Source of the DNA: Peromyscus leucopus | Taxonomy: Eukaryota; Chordata; Mammalia; Rodentia; Cricetidae | Assembly (NCBI RefSeq): GCF_004664715.2 | Contig: NC_051073.1 | Span: forward strand, 65,849,664-65,913,663 | DNA: 64,000 nt | Reading direction: 5' to 3' | Notes under the pieces: model-generated | Databases searched by the model: none | What the model was told of the DNA's origin: nothing | The model's input: only the letters and a program-made list of their open reading frames with translations | Shown here: positions 19,577-30,921 of the stretch, piece by piece | Numbering within the stretch: the first letter of the stretch is position 1 | Layout: every line of letters begins with the position of its first letter | Position numbers and translations under genes: made by a program

Positions 19577-21535
19577 CCGTGGTAAGCGTCCTCTGGCCTT
19601 TGTCCCAGAAGTCCTAAAATGTGCTCCTTTAGTCTGGGAGCTGATTCCCCTACTTCCCTTTCCCCTGGGCTCATGTTGAGTTTTCTCTGCCCTCCTAGAC
19701 CCTCTGAGAATTGATTCCTTTCCCGCTAGGTTCCTTGCTGGGGCCTGTGGCGTTCCACAGTCTGTCAAGGATGGAGAGGACTCCGTATCACATGGGGGTT
19801 TGATTGTTGAATCGACAGGACGGTTGCTAGCCCGGGGAAAGCCTATCTCAACGTAAAAACTGAGACTGCTCTTGCCCCAGACACCATCACTTACTGGACA
19901 CAGCCTCACCTTCTTTGGGAGGACGACGACGGCAAATCTCACCAAGTCCGAGCAGACCTGCGGCTCCATCAGTGTCCTGCCCTGACTGAGCGTGAGGACT
20001 GTGTTGGCATATGCAGAAATCGTCTCCCGAGGGAAGATCTTCAGTGGTTCAGGGCAAGGCCTCTTGCTTGGCCTTTCTCTAAGGGTGGTCCCCACAGACT
20101 CATTTGTATGTTCAGAGTGGACCAGAGAGATTCTCCCTGGGAGGGAAGTGGGCCTCTGCTAAGCAGGAAGTGAGAACCAGAAGTTTGTAACATCTGGAGA
20201 AGCTAAGGAGGGCTAAGTATAAGGTGTCCTGAAGAATGACTCCCATCTGAGCTTTGGGCCTGGGCAGCTGCCTCTTTTCCTGCTTCCTGTCCCCCACCTT
20301 TTGGCTGAGGGGGCAGAAGCCAGGCTCCACCCCACTCCCCCCCCCCTACCCGCAGAGATAACACCAATCTGAGTAACTGAACCAACACGTGCATTTCCGG
20401 AGACAAGGGCGAAAGCTAGTGCATTGCACACTAAGGTCACAGATCTGGCTAAGAGAGAGGGCTCCCCCCCCTTTTTAATCTTTCCTGTTCTGTCCACTGT
20501 CCCCTCCCTTTCCCCTCTACTGTGCTTTTTAACACCAAATTACTGCAATCACAGGGCATGGGTGGTGTTTTTCTCTTTAGAAATCCTTTTCCAGGCAACT
20601 ACGTAAAAGATGTTTTCATACTTTGGGCTGAATGGAAGGCAAGGGATAAAAAAGGCTTAGTTCCCCAGTTGAGTATTTCTCTGCAAACAGCCATGTGAAT
20701 GCGAGCAAATGCTTGGCTTGTCAGGCTTCCTTGAGAGAACCATGGCATCCTGCCTGCTGAGCTTGAAGGCCTGACGAGCTGGGGGTGGGGTGGGGGACCC
20801 CTGATGGCTGAGCACTCGGGGGTACGGGAAGGCCAGGAGAGATGTGTGCCAGATGATTGGACCACAAAGAGCAATTGCTGGGAGCACTAGGTACACTGTC
20901 ACAGAAGGGACTCCTCAGACCCAAACTGTATGTAAAGATACAGGCGAAGACAGATGCCAGCCCACGGGTACCCTTGGGACTGCTCTGCAGGAGAGGCCAG
21001 GCGAGGTCCCTTAGCCGCTTATTCCAGTGGGCGAGGTTCATCCCTGCCAACATCCTGGAACAGTAGTGGCTTAGAAAGAAATTGCGTATGTGCAGGCTAC
21101 TCAGTCCAGCCCCCCCCCCCCACCAAGGGACTGGGAGGTGGGGAGTGCGGCAGAGATGGCAAGGACTGCCAGAAAACCACCCAGCAAACTGCAGGACAAG
21201 CTGCTGGGTCTTCCTGGGGAGGCGAGGCTGGGGACTGAGTCGGAACTGTTAATCTGTCTATGTGCAGAGCATACACACACACACGAATGAAAGGCAGCCT
21301 GGGCTAGATCCAAACCAAAGAAGTGTGAATAACTGTCCCTCTAGAAGGTACTTCAAACAGCTACACCAGTGAGAACATGACTGGAAATACCCGTTGTGTC
21401 TGTAGTTCCAAGGAGAGTCCCCTTACTCCGGCTGGCTCTTACTTGGTCTTGTTCTAGGATGCATTCTTTACAGCAGAGAGTGCAGGTCACACAGACCATC
21501 TTTCAGCGTGATAAGTTTTCAAGATTGGGCAGTGA
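19577..21535. other. Unique sequence; long minus-strand ORF of doubtful status
   Basis: A 181-codon minus-strand ORF (19550-20095) begins here and runs through the border of the solo LTR, so its C-terminus is LTR sequence. I recognise no domain. The rest has C-runs near 20339 and 21112 but no repeats or gene. Confidence 0.4.
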
Positions 21536-21539
21536 TTTA

Positions 21540-21662
21540 CATTGCCTTTTTTCCTTGTTTGGAGACAAGGCCCCATACTGTTAACTCTAACTGGCCAGGG
21601 ACTCAGAGCCATCCTCCTGCCTCAGTTTCCCAGCGCTTGGATTATGCGCAGGAATCAAAACG
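21540..21662 (-). mobile_element. Degenerate B1/PB1-like SINE
   Basis: TTTGGAGACAAGGCCCCATA, AGCCATCCTCCTGCCTCAG and CCAGCGCTTGGATTATGC give the antisense 7SL-SINE order, with many mutations. Confidence 0.65.
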
Positions 21663-22082
21663 CCCAGCTGTCCGTGTCTAGTCATTGGTGCCCCTATCCC
21701 CCGGGCCTTGCCATACCGAGGGGTGAACGGAGGCTCAGAAAGCTGGCCTGGCCTGCTCCGGCCCTCATTCCTAGACGATGAAAGAGCTGGTACTGGAGTG
21801 CAGCTTAACTACCTGTGAAGTTGAGGCTCTTTTCACAGTTTCCTGGGGGACCTGGGACTGTATTAGATTTAGTCCCAACAAGGCATGCCACCATGCCAGA
21901 AGTGGGAAGGATTCCAGGGGAAAAGTCTCTGGGAGAGGCAGATTGCTCCCGTCCTATCTCCAAAGACAGTGTAGGCAGACTGCCCGCTTCATGTGTGAGT
22001 GATGAGTCCTCGCTTTGTTACAAAAGGTGGGACAGTGTCTAAGGCAGGCAGAGCAGTGGCACTGAACACTCTTAATATCTTT

Positions 22083-22222
22083 TGTTATTTTGAGACAGGG
22101 TCGAAGTAGGCCTGGATGTTCTGGAACTTTCTGTGTAGACCACAGGCTGGCCTCGAACCCACAATTCTGCCTCTGCCTCCTGAGGGCTAGGATTAAAGGC
22201 ATGTACCGCTATGCCTGGCACA
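22083..22222 (-). mobile_element. B1 SINE
   Basis: TTTGAGACAGGGTCGAAGT, CACAGGCTGGCCTCGAACCC, CTGAGGGCTAGGATTAAAGG, ATGTACCGCTATGCCTGGC. Antisense, near full length, moderately old. Confidence 0.92.
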
Positions 22223-22607
22223 TGCTCATATCTTAGTCCTGGAACCCGTGACCATGATATCAGGGCCAAAGGAAAATTAAGGTCTGCAGATGCGCTCAGA
22301 GTGCTAGGGAGCTGGCCCAAGATGGGGGAAATAGCCTGGACTTCCTGGATGGCCCAGGGCCACCACAAGAGTCCTTGTACTAAAAGGGGGAGGTAGAGTT
22401 AGAGTCAGAGGCACACTGGGTGAAGAAGACTCCAACAACCATGGCTGGTTTAGAAGACAGGTAGGGACAACTAACCAAGGCTGCAGGAGAAGCCGGGGGA
22501 GGCAGCGGAACAGACTCCTTCTCAAGCCTGTAGAGGGAAAAACGCATCCTGGCCAACAACTTCATTTAGCCCAGCAACAGACACCATGCTGGACTCCTGA
22601 CTCCAGT

Positions 22608-22612
22608 GTGTG

Positions 22613-22644
<32 letters not shown>

Positions 22645-22803
22645 CATATGTATATGTATATGTATATGTATATGTGTGTGTATATAATGTATATATACAT
22701 ATAATATATAATATGTATGTGTATATATGTGCTATGTATATATGCAATGTATATATGTATATGCAGTGTATATGCTTATATACTATATACGCACATATAT
22801 AGT
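22608..22803. repeat. (TATATG)n / (TA)n compound repeat
   Basis: About ten TATATG hexamers, then TA/TG-rich variants through 22803. Very AT-rich and easily unwound. Confidence 0.95.
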
Positions 22804-22805
22804 AG

Positions 22806-22986
22806 TATTTTTTAAATATTTATTTATTTTATGTATATGAGTGACCTGTCTTCTTGCACACCAGAAGAGAGAATTGGATCCCATTACAGATGGTTGTGAG
22901 TCACCATGTGGGTGCTGGGACTTGAACTCAGGACCTCTGGAAGAGCAGCTGGTACTCTTAACCTCTGAGCCATCTCTCCAGCCCAG
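22806..22986 (-). mobile_element. B2 SINE
   Basis: Antisense B2: GATGGTTGTGAGTCACCATG, TGGGTGCTGGGACTTGAACT, GACCTCTGGAAGAGCAGC, TCTTAACCTCTGAGCCATC and TCTCCAGCCC. The right end is the tRNA-like head. The TA repeat adjoins its tail side, a common origin of such repeats. Confidence 0.95.
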
Positions 22987-22999
22987 TAGTATTGCTTTA

Positions 23000-23205
23000 A
23001 GCCACTAATTTGTAGAGATTTGGCCACGGAAGTGCTAGGAAATGAGCACAAGGTTAGTACCAGCAGGTGTAGCCTGTGCCCTGGATCCCAGAGACAAAGA
23101 CCCAGCAGCGGGGTCCATGGGTCTAAGCTTCCCTCTCCCCTCCCCCTGTAGCCAGGAGGCAGTTCAGCTGTTTGCAGACTCACACCTGCAGCCTGTCTTG
23201 AGTTG
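23000..23205. other. Unique sequence, no gene recognised
   Basis: Nothing recognised between the B2 and the CA repeat. Confidence 0.4.
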
Positions 23206-23209
23206 CCAG

Positions 23210-23211
23210 CA

Positions 23212-23262
<51 letters not shown>
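23210..23262. repeat. (CA)n microsatellite
   Basis: About 24 CA units with one T interruption near the left end. Confidence 0.97.
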
Positions 23263-23264
<2 letters not shown>

Positions 23265-24870
23265 CCCTCTGTGCTCTGTGAGAGCGACGCTTAGGTTTAT
23301 CTTCAACCTTGACCATGAGAGGACAGGAACCTGCAGGTTAGCTTTCCTCATGTATGGGGCAGACAGCTCGAGGAGATGTTTCTCAGAGTTCTTCAGAAGT
23401 CCCCAAGGAACCAGGCCTTGCTTTCTCCTGGAGTAGCTGCCTCAGGAATGGCTCTTTGTCTGTCTCCTCTGTCTCACTCTCAAACTACTTCATTCCTCAT
23501 CCCCGGGATTGCCCCAGAACAAACATCTGTGTGGGAGCCTTTGTGTATAGGCAGAGAGAGAGAGAGGAAACTGCTAAAACAACATGTCTCAACGTAACAG
23601 TGGCCCATGTTGTACTTGCTCAGAAGGGTACCCCCTGCCCAGTCTCCCAGAGGGGAAAGGAGCTCCTGGGGGGCTGTGTTGTTAGTGCCCCGAGACTTCC
23701 AGAGAGTGGCACGGGCACACCTCCGCCCTCAGATGCTGGCAGACAGGCTCAGAGGGTACTTGTGGTTTAGTTTGGAGATGGCTGATAAAAGTCTGCAGGG
23801 ATGGTTGGGAGGCCCTTGGCTCCTGGTTGTTTAGTTGCTTGCGTCCCGTGACTCTGGTGAGCCTCCCTCCGAGGGTAGCCAGTGGTCCGATCATTCAGAA
23901 CAGATGTTCTCCTGATGAACTTAATTGCATCATTAGCAGCCTGGCTACAAAACGGGTGATTTGAGAGCTGCTGGGAAGTGGGGGAGCCTCCAGGGCAGCT
24001 GTTCCCAGGGCCGAGCATGCCTTTGCAGTGGGTCCTTCCTGTCCCCCACCCCCACACCGGCCTCTCCAATTTTTTTGAGGCTTTCTCACCGCCCAGAACC
24101 AGAACAGATGGAAACAGACCTCGTGGGCATCTCCAGCTGATGTGGATTTCACAGCGGGCGGAAGAGCGAGAGGAGCAGACAGCATGACCCCTTCCCACGG
24201 CCACTTGGGAGGCCACCCTGTCCAGCTGTCCACCCTCACTCCCGTGAAAGGGGTAGGGCTTGAGATTTTGGGGGTCCAGTGGTGTCGGGGCGGGGGCAGG
24301 GCACGGAGAAGGTAAAAGCACACGCTACTCCAAAGGGTTGCAGATTTTAAACCTGAGTTCCCAGGAGCCATGGGGGTTGAGGGAAGCAGCGAGCATTGGC
24401 CAGAACAAGCTCGTGGTTCTAGCCTCACTGCTCAGTGCACAGTGGACGAGGCTGGACTCCTCACTAGCCCCATGACGTCCTTCTCCAGCCCCCATTTGCT
24501 GCTCACTGGCCTCTGCCCTTTTCTCTCACCCACACCTCCACTCTGCTCCCTGGATGCCCAGATGCTCCAGTTCTCTCAGAAACTGACTGCACCCGGCTTG
24601 CGGATTCTCTCCCCTGCCCCTGAAGTCTCCTGTCTGTGTTGCTCAGATGGAGCCGATCATGTTATGTCTGGGACAGTTTCTTCGGTCCTTGGTCATGTCT
24701 TTTCATTGTGCAGGTCCTTCTTAGACCAGGGGTGACATTGTCTTGGCTCCATAGTTCCTTCCTATGGACCTGTATGGTTTTGTCTCGCATTCCTTTAATG
24801 TATATCCAAAAGCCAATAGCAAATGTTCTTCCTGAAGACTGGCATGAACTCAGTCTGTTGTAACACAACA
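23265..24870. other. Unique sequence, no gene recognised
   Basis: Long overlapping open frames on both strands (minus 23767-24428, plus 23354-24735) share the same DNA and have no recognisable domain. The most open frames follow GC-rich composition. No SINE. Confidence 0.4.
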
Positions 24871-24874
24871 GTCA

Positions 24875-25145
24875 CAGGCCAGCAGCAGCTCAAATCACGT
24901 TTATTTCTCACTGTTCTGGGGGCTGGGGAGCCCAAGTCCAAGGGGACGACCCGTGAAAGTTACTGTCTCGCTGTGTCCTGATGTGACAGAGAGGAGCTCC
25001 AGCTGTTTCCTTTTCTGAAAGGGCGCCGATTCCATCACAGGGATCCCTCTTCATAACCTCAGATGCACCTCACTCGGCCTCCACAAATGTCAGGACACTA
25101 GGGTCCGGCTTCAACGTATGAGGGGAACAGAAATGTCCAGCCGAT
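24875..25145 (-). mobile_element. MaLR LTR (MST/MLT1-like)
   Basis: CGTTTATTTCTCACTGTTCT, GGGGGCTGGGGAGCCCAAGT, TCTCGCTGTGTCCTGATGTG, TTCATAACCTCAGATG and TTCAACGTATGAGGGGAAC are antisense MaLR landmarks in order. Middle parts are deleted. Confidence 0.75.
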
Positions 25146-25149
25146 GAAA

Positions 25150-25495
25150 GCCTCTGGCTTGTAAGTACAGCAGCCTTCAACTCCAGTTGTTAGGTCTGCC
25201 GAAGAACACCCCTGTAACGTATTCCGTGTGACAGGCCTTGGCTGGGGGCCAGGGAGAGGTCAGGAATGAGTAACCCAGTCCCTGTCAGTTGCCGCTGCCG
25301 TGTGTCATCAGTACCAGGATGGAATTTATTCAGGAGAGGGACATGCCACCACTGATAGCTGCCCAAGGACGAGGCCTGTCACCCACTCCAGGAAACCTTG
25401 AAATACAGTCTTGCGTGGTCACCAGGTAAGAACCAAGAAGCCGCTTCGGGCTTTCCAGCTGGTCTGTACACGATCTTATTCAGGTTTGTATTGAA
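25150..25495. other. Unique sequence
   Basis: No repeat or gene recognised. Confidence 0.4.
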
Positions 25496-25499
25496 TTTC

Positions 25500-25700
25500 G
25501 GTTGTTTAAGACAGAGTCTCATGTCTCCCCATGCTGGCCTCTGACTCACTACGTAGTGGAGGATGGCCTTGAACTTCTTGACCTTCTGTTCTGTATGTAC
25601 AGATGTGTGCTGTACATACAGGGCTGGGGATCGAACCCAGGGCTTCAGTTTTGCATGCTAGGCTTCACCACAGCCTGTTCTTCTTCAGATCATCTAGCCC
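25500..25700 (-). mobile_element. B4 SINE (B1-ID composite, antisense)
   Basis: B1-like antisense part (AGACAGAGTCTCATGTCTCC, GGATGGCCTTGAACTTCTTG, TGTACAGATGTGTGCTG) followed by an ID-like antisense part (GGGGATCGAACCCAGGGCTT, TTTGCATGCTAGG). The order matches B4 read backwards. Confidence 0.82.
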
Positions 25701-25704
25701 CCCA

Positions 25705-26420
25705 CCCCCACCCACCCCCACATGTGCACATAAAGCCGCCCTGTGCCTCTGTTGGATGGATGGAGTGGGTACAGGGCAGAGTGGTGACCCATGCAGCCAT
25801 TCATGTTTTTTTACATTAAATAGAATGTAATAAAAATCAACAAGCCCGGTTCTGTACTCACATCAGCCACATCTGTGAGGCTCAGTAGCCACGGGGCCAT
25901 CCTCAGGCCGCTGACACTCATCCCTTTTTATCTCTCAAAGACCTTGAGAACAAATGAGACGGCTTAAGGCCAAGAGAAGGAAAAGTAGCCGAGAGGCCCA
26001 CATGCTAATCTCTGCTGTTCCTGGGAGGCCCGACCTTCCCTACAACGGCCATGCTGGTCTGGTGGGACTATGAACAAGCCTGTGTCTGAGGCCTTCTTGG
26101 GTCATCCACAACAATTGCAGAGCAATTGTCATGAATTTCTCCCTTTCTTCCTTCCTCACTCACTCTTTTTTTTTTTTAATTTGAAAAGAAACTTCTGGCA
26201 GTTTGGGGGTGTTGATTGTAAATTTATAAAGTCGGGAGACCTTCGAGGTTGACTGAGCTGCCGTAATTGCCACCTGGGCACCAGGAGAGGAGGCCACAGT
26301 CTGGCAGAGACGCCCTCTCTGGTGCCCCCCCCCCATCCCACTTTCCTGCACCTCACTTCACTTCTTCCCTATTATCTTTGTTTTTTTCCCAAGGAAAAAT
26401 GACAATTAAAAAAAAAAAAA
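25705..26420. other. Unique sequence, no gene recognised
   Basis: C/A-rich stretch near 25697-25722, T-run at 26166-26178 and a C9 near 26325. Nothing else recognised. Confidence 0.4.
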
Positions 26421-26423
26421 ACA

Positions 26424-26572
26424 AAACGAGGTGGGTGGTGGTGCACACACTTTAATCCCAGCACTTGGGAGGCAGAGGTAGGCAGATCTCTGTGAGTTCA
26501 GGGCCAGCCTGGGCTACAGAGTGACAGCCAAGACTGCACAGAGAAACCCTGTCTTTAAAAAAAAAAATGCCC
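26424..26572 (+). mobile_element. B1 SINE
   Basis: GAGGTGGGTGGTGGTGCAC, CTTTAATCCCAGCACTTGGG, GGGCCAGCCTGGGCTACAGA, CACAGAGAAACCCTGTCTTT, A-tail. An A-run lies directly in front of the head. Confidence 0.94.
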
Positions 26573-26574
26573 AC

Positions 26575-27155
26575 AGAGTCATTGGCTGTCCTTATGGTGT
26601 ACACTTAAGTTGTGCCCTTTCTTAGTCAAAATTTGAAGCAGATGGCAGCTTTAGTTTATTGGAGAGAGCTGAAGTTTGTAACTCTAGTCATCAATCAGCT
26701 GTAATCCAAAGACAGAACTAAAGGTGCCTCTGGGAACTGCGGATCCAAGTCTGAGGAGCTCCCGGGACAAGTGCGGTGAATCATATTTTGACTTCAAGGA
26801 GCTGGAGCCAGGGTGTCCCAAAACACAGTAGTGCCCAGAGTGTGTCCGACTATTTGGTTCTCTATTGAGAACTACAGAGAGTGAGTAGTTCCCTAGAGCA
26901 GAGACCTGGCCAATTCTCTGTGTGGTTGTAGGGGAGTTTTTCAGGACACTGCCAAGTCCTAGCAAACGTTTTAGTAAGTCCGGCTAAGAAGGAAGTCGGA
27001 GCCAACAGTGTGAATGGAGGCCTCCAATTCTTCACTTTCCAACGTGTGTTTTGTGTGCAGATGCTCGGGTCTGTCCAACGCCTCTGAAGGGAATTTTCCC
27101 TCCTTTTACCTTGAGCAGTGCAAAGGTTTCACAAAAAGAAGACCCAAGACTCATC
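26575..27155. other. Unique sequence
   Basis: No repeat or gene recognised. Confidence 0.4.
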
Positions 27156-27159
27156 CTAA

Positions 27160-27385
27160 GGCTGGAGAGATGACTCAGAGGTGGTTCAGAGCACCGGAGG
27201 CCCTTGCAGAGGACCTGGGTTTGGTTCCCAACACCCACAGAGAAGCTCACGACCATCTGTACCTCCGGTACAAGGGGATTTAATGCCTTCTTCTGACCAC
27301 TGAAGGCACCAGGCATACATGTGATGCACACACACAGGAGATGTAGAATGCTAAACATAAACACATAAACGAAAAGAAAAGCAGA
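27160..27385 (+). mobile_element. B2 SINE, full length, diverged
   Basis: GGCTGGAGAGATGACTCAG, GCAGAGGACCTGGGTTTGGT, TCCCAACACCCACAG, TCTGTACCTCCGGTACAAGG and a CATAAACACATAAACG tail. The tRNA-like A and B boxes are visible but mutated. Confidence 0.93.
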
Positions 27386-27389
27386 TCAG

Positions 27390-28785
27390 AAAAGAAACGT
27401 GAATTCTGAGGAGCGAGCTAAGGAGAGTGGCCAGTGGTGTTCTGGAGGGTTGGGGGGCAGGAAGGCAGCCATCTTTACTATGGAGAGCTAAAAGCAGAGT
27501 GAAGTCAAAAGTTAGGGGGGCTGGTGTGACAATGAGGGACACATTTTGTTACGGAAACTATGTGGTACCCAAAGGAAGCCCCATGTGTCGTGTGAAGTTT
27601 TCCCAGTGTGTCCACTTGTCTCCGGAGTTCTACAAGAAGCTTTATAAAGATGGGAAGTCAGAGAGACATGATGTCCCTAAGAGACTAAGGAAGGGGGAGA
27701 GTAGCCGGGTGCGAAAGGAGACGGAAAGCCCGCCTACCTTCCTGGGCCTGGCCCCTTTTCCTTGTCCACTTCTTTAGAATTATGTTGATGGCTGGTGGAG
27801 GCCCTTGTAGTGGCCCAGACCAGATGATCTTCCTTCTTGAGCTGTGGGGTGTACAGGACACACTGGAAGACTGCAGAGGCCTGGGCTGTGGACTGGCCCA
27901 GCTCCTCATTAGGTGTGTGGCCTGGGAGACTCCCTCAGAGCCGTTCAGATGGCGTCACTGAAATGCTAGTGTAAGGACTCATTGCAATGGCGTAGGAAAA
28001 AGAAAAGAGCCAAACCCTAAGATCCTCATCTGGCATACACTTTCACAGCTTCTCATTTCCTCCTGAAAATAAATCCCACCCCAAGAAGTCTTACTCTTAT
28101 TATTATTCTTCTTAGCTTATCAATAAGAAGATTTAACCCCGGTTCCTCAAACTCAGCACCTTGGCTGACTTTGACAAAACTGCTCTTTGTGCCTGAACCA
28201 TCAGTAGAATTTCCGGGGAGACAGGGATTCCTCGTTGAGCTGGGCTGTTGCGGAATGAATCTATCTCCCTGGCCATGTTTTGAAGTGCATTTCCACAGGA
28301 GACGACAGAAGCCTGTGGATGGGAAGAAGAGAGATGGGAGGAAATATGAGGGAGCGAGACACCTACCTACCATCATTCTGCAAGTCTGAAAAATTGGTTC
28401 CTCAAAAAACAGGGCCAGGAGGAACGGAGTTGGAGGAGAGATGAACCAGGCTGAGGGAAGAGCAGGCCAGCCGGCCCCACGGCCTTCCAGATGCTCAGCC
28501 TGGAAGGGACTCACTCTGCCCTGTGGCCAGCGGAACTAGTAACCACAGAAGGAGGCAGAGCAAATAATGCTTTGTTGATTTTTCTAAAAGAAAATACCAG
28601 AAACCTCGTTTACTTCCCAGAGCCCCTGTTGTGAGGCAGCTGACTCTAATCCCCCATGTTGGTCTGTGATCCCCCCCCCTGCTTCTAAGGGTTTACCACT
28701 TGTGATGAATTAAAAAAAAAAAAAAAAAGGTCTAATTTTATACAATGGAAGGCTCTGATCCCAAGGGTTCCACTCAGACCAATAG
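27390..28785. other. Unique sequence with an unexplained open frame
   Basis: A 116-codon plus ORF at 27427-27777 reads partly like protein (contains HLSPEFYKKLYKDGKSERH), but I recognise no family. It has no splice or promoter context and could be chance or pseudogene. C-run at 28670 and A-run at 28711 are simple repeats. Confidence 0.4.
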
Positions 28786-28787
28786 GG

Positions 28788-28890
28788 TTTTTTTTTTTGG
28801 CTTTTTTTCCCTCCAGTGTCAGAAATTGGACCCAGGGCTCTTCCTAAGGCAAGCCAGTGTTCTGCTGCTGAGTTATAGCCCCAATCTGAA
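28788..28890 (-). mobile_element. ID SINE
   Basis: T-rich tail, then GAAATTGGACCCAGGGCTCT, AAGGCAAGCCAGTGTTC and GCTGCTGAGTTATAGCCCC: the antisense ID body with recognisable A and B box positions. Confidence 0.85.
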
Positions 28891-28978
28891 CAACACATAG
28901 TAGGTCCACATGGTTCTGTTATTCTAGAAAGTCCTTCTCAGTCAATCCTATCTCCCCACCCACCCCCACCCCAATGGT

Positions 28979-29346
28979 CATGGTCTCATTGTCATCACGA
29001 ATGGTTAGTTTTCACCATCTCCAATGGCATATAAACACAACCACACAGGGTCCTCTGCATCCGGTCTGCCTTATTCCACACAGCCTGGTCTGTTAAAGAT
29101 GTGGCCACACTGATGCCCGTCTGGGTAGATCATTCTGTTTCTTCCCTGAGAAATTTTCCACCGTGTGACTGGTGCAGCTCACTTTTCAATTCTCTTGCAT
29201 TTAAGGAACAGAGTCACTCAGGTAGAGAGCTTTCATGGACATATATTTCTGTTTCTCTTAAAACAAACAAACAAACACCCAGGAGTAGGGTTGCTGGGTC
29301 AGGTCATAGATGCATGGTGGACTGAGATAGATGGATAGGGACCAGG
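28979..29346 (-). mobile_element. L1M-derived segment, left arm of an inverted duplication
   Basis: The reverse complement of 30922-31295 with about 95% identity by eye (for example CACACTGATGCCCGTCTGGG and TAGAGAGCTTTCATGGACAT match exactly). The content is the 3' part of an old L1, read on the minus strand. Two independent L1M copies would not be this similar, so the arm is a later duplicate. Confidence 0.85.
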
Positions 29347-29436
29347 CAGCATATTGCCGATCCTATCCCACTTGCTTCCAGAAAATGGTGCCAGTATGTC
29401 CAGGGAGACTTCCTAAAGTGACTTTTATGTTGTGCC

Positions 29437-29835
29437 TTTGTCTTGGTCGATTTTATGCCCTGTAACAAAAGACCACAGACTTGGACATTTATAATGAGCC
29501 TAAGTTTATGGACTCCTGTTTCTGGAGTCTGGAAAGGCTAAGATGAAGGGTCCAGCGTCCGGTGAGTGCTTTAGTATGTCATCCTGTAGTGGAAAGATGT
29601 AAAGAGGCAGAGACAGACACGTGTGTGCATGCACACACAAACACACATTACAAGCAGACTGGAGTGCTCATAACCAACCCACTCCCGAGCTGGTAGCAAG
29701 AATCCATTCTTCCTTCACAGCCCGATGCCTCATTAAGCCCCACCTCCCGCCAATGCTTTATTGGGCATCAAGTTTCCAGACATGCTTTTGGAGACTCCCA
29801 GAAAGCACAGCTGCTGTGAGCGGTTCTCCAGATGG
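29437..29835 (-). mobile_element. MaLR LTR (MST-like)
   Basis: ACAAAAGACCACAGACTTGG, ACATTTATAATGAGCC, ATAACCAACCCACTCCCGAG, AGAATCCATTCTTCCTTCAC, ATTAAGCCCCACCTCCCGCC and GGCATCAAGTTTCCAGACAT follow the MST/THE-type MaLR LTR in antisense. A CA-rich stretch at 29620-29650 interrupts it. Confidence 0.85.
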
Positions 29836-29977
29836 ACACCGTAAAGGCCGTTCCTCCAGGCTGGTGCCTTAGATGTGGCGCAGAAAAGCGGGAGCCATAC
29901 ATTAACAAATCATAATCCTGTCACAAAAGGTAAAACATGTCTGTTCAGACACACACAATACCGTCAAGAATGTCAAC

Positions 29978-30120
29978 AGGTGCCTGGCGGTGGTGGCACA
30001 CGCCTTTAATCCAAGCACTAGGAAGGCAGAGAAGGTAGGTCTCTGTGAGCTCAAGGTCAGCCTGGTCTATATAGAGAGAGACCCTGCCTCAAAACAACAA
30101 CAACCACCACCACAAAACAG
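29978..30120 (+). mobile_element. B1 SINE
   Basis: GCCTGGCGGTGGTGGCACAC, CTTTAATCCAAGCACTAGG, GTCAGCCTGGTCTATATAG, GAGACCCTGCCTCAAAACAA, AAC-rich tail. Confidence 0.94.
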
Positions 30121-30124
30121 AAAC

Positions 30125-30480
30125 AAAAAAATGTAAACAGGCAAACACAGGCCTGGAAAAAATATTCACACATAATACACCTGTCAGAGGACTTATGCAC
30201 AGGACATACTGGGACTCTTGTCACTCAAGAATACACAGAAAAAGGCCAAGTTTTTAAATGGCCCTTAACTATAGAAGATGTGCACAAGGTCACGTGTCAG
30301 TACACGAGAAGGGCTTCACTGCAGTCCGCCACGGAAGAACGCAAATCACAGCACAATAGCGACATTAAAAAAAGTCACAATTCCACATGCTGGAGAGGAG
30401 TGGCGTGATGGGGCCTCGACATCACTAACAGTGATCTGGAGTGGAGCAAACACTTGGAAATGCTGTGTTTTCTTTAAAAA
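30125..30480 (+). mobile_element. L1M ORF2 3' segment (decayed)
   Basis: TTTTTAAATGGCCCTTAACT, GAAGATGTGCACAAGGTCAC and CACATGCTGGAGAGGAGTG fit the end of L1 ORF2 and continue after the B1 into 30662-31295. Stop codons and gaps show it is inactive. Confidence 0.65.
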
Positions 30481-30661
30481 TTGAGGCCAGTGTGTGGTGG
30501 CACAACATTTAATCCCAGCAGTTAGGAAGTAGAGGCAGGCAGATCTCTGTGAGTTTGAAGCCAGCCTGGTCTACAGAGTGAGTTCCAGAAGAGTCAGGAC
30601 TATGTGGGGAGACCCTATCTCAAAAAACGATTTGAAAAAAAAAAAAAAAAAAAAAAAAAAA
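30481..30661 (+). mobile_element. B1 SINE with long A-tail
   Basis: GTGTGTGGTGGCACAACATT, AATCCCAGCAGTTAGGAAG, AAGCCAGCCTGGTCTACAG, GGGAGACCCTATCTCAAAAA, then about 31 A. It splits the L1M segment. Confidence 0.94.
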
Positions 30662-30671
30662 ACAAGTTAAG

Positions 30672-30772
30672 CACAGTTACTAGTGGTATATGTTATGAGT
30701 TTAACCAGTTACTAGGTGGTATATGTTACGAGTTTAACCACAGTTACTAGTGGTATGTGTTACAAGTTTAAC
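30672..30772. repeat. 34-bp minisatellite, three units
   Basis: Three near-identical units of 34, 33 and 34 bp at 30672, 30706 and 30739, each with CAGTTACTAG, GTGGTAT and GAGTTTAAC or a close variant. It occupies the place of the L1 segment before GACCCAGCAATCC, so it probably arose by local amplification of L1 sequence. Confidence 0.92.
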
Positions 30773-30921
30773 CATGGACAGTTCAGAAGGGAAGCAAGCC
30801 TCATCAGCAGAACTGACTGCTTCCCGGTGTAAATTCTCCTACCAGGACCAATTTGAAGATGTAACCACAACATCATTGAAAACAGAGATGAGACAGGATA
30901 AGCATAGCTGGTATGTGCTGG

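Noticed and set aside
19571..20095. Internal retroviral gene next to the LTR
   Set aside because: The LTR has its own TSD on both sides, so the flank is host DNA. No polypurine tract, primer site or viral motif was seen.
23354..24735. Set of long ORFs on both strands
   Set aside because: They use the same DNA in opposite directions and none has a recognisable domain.
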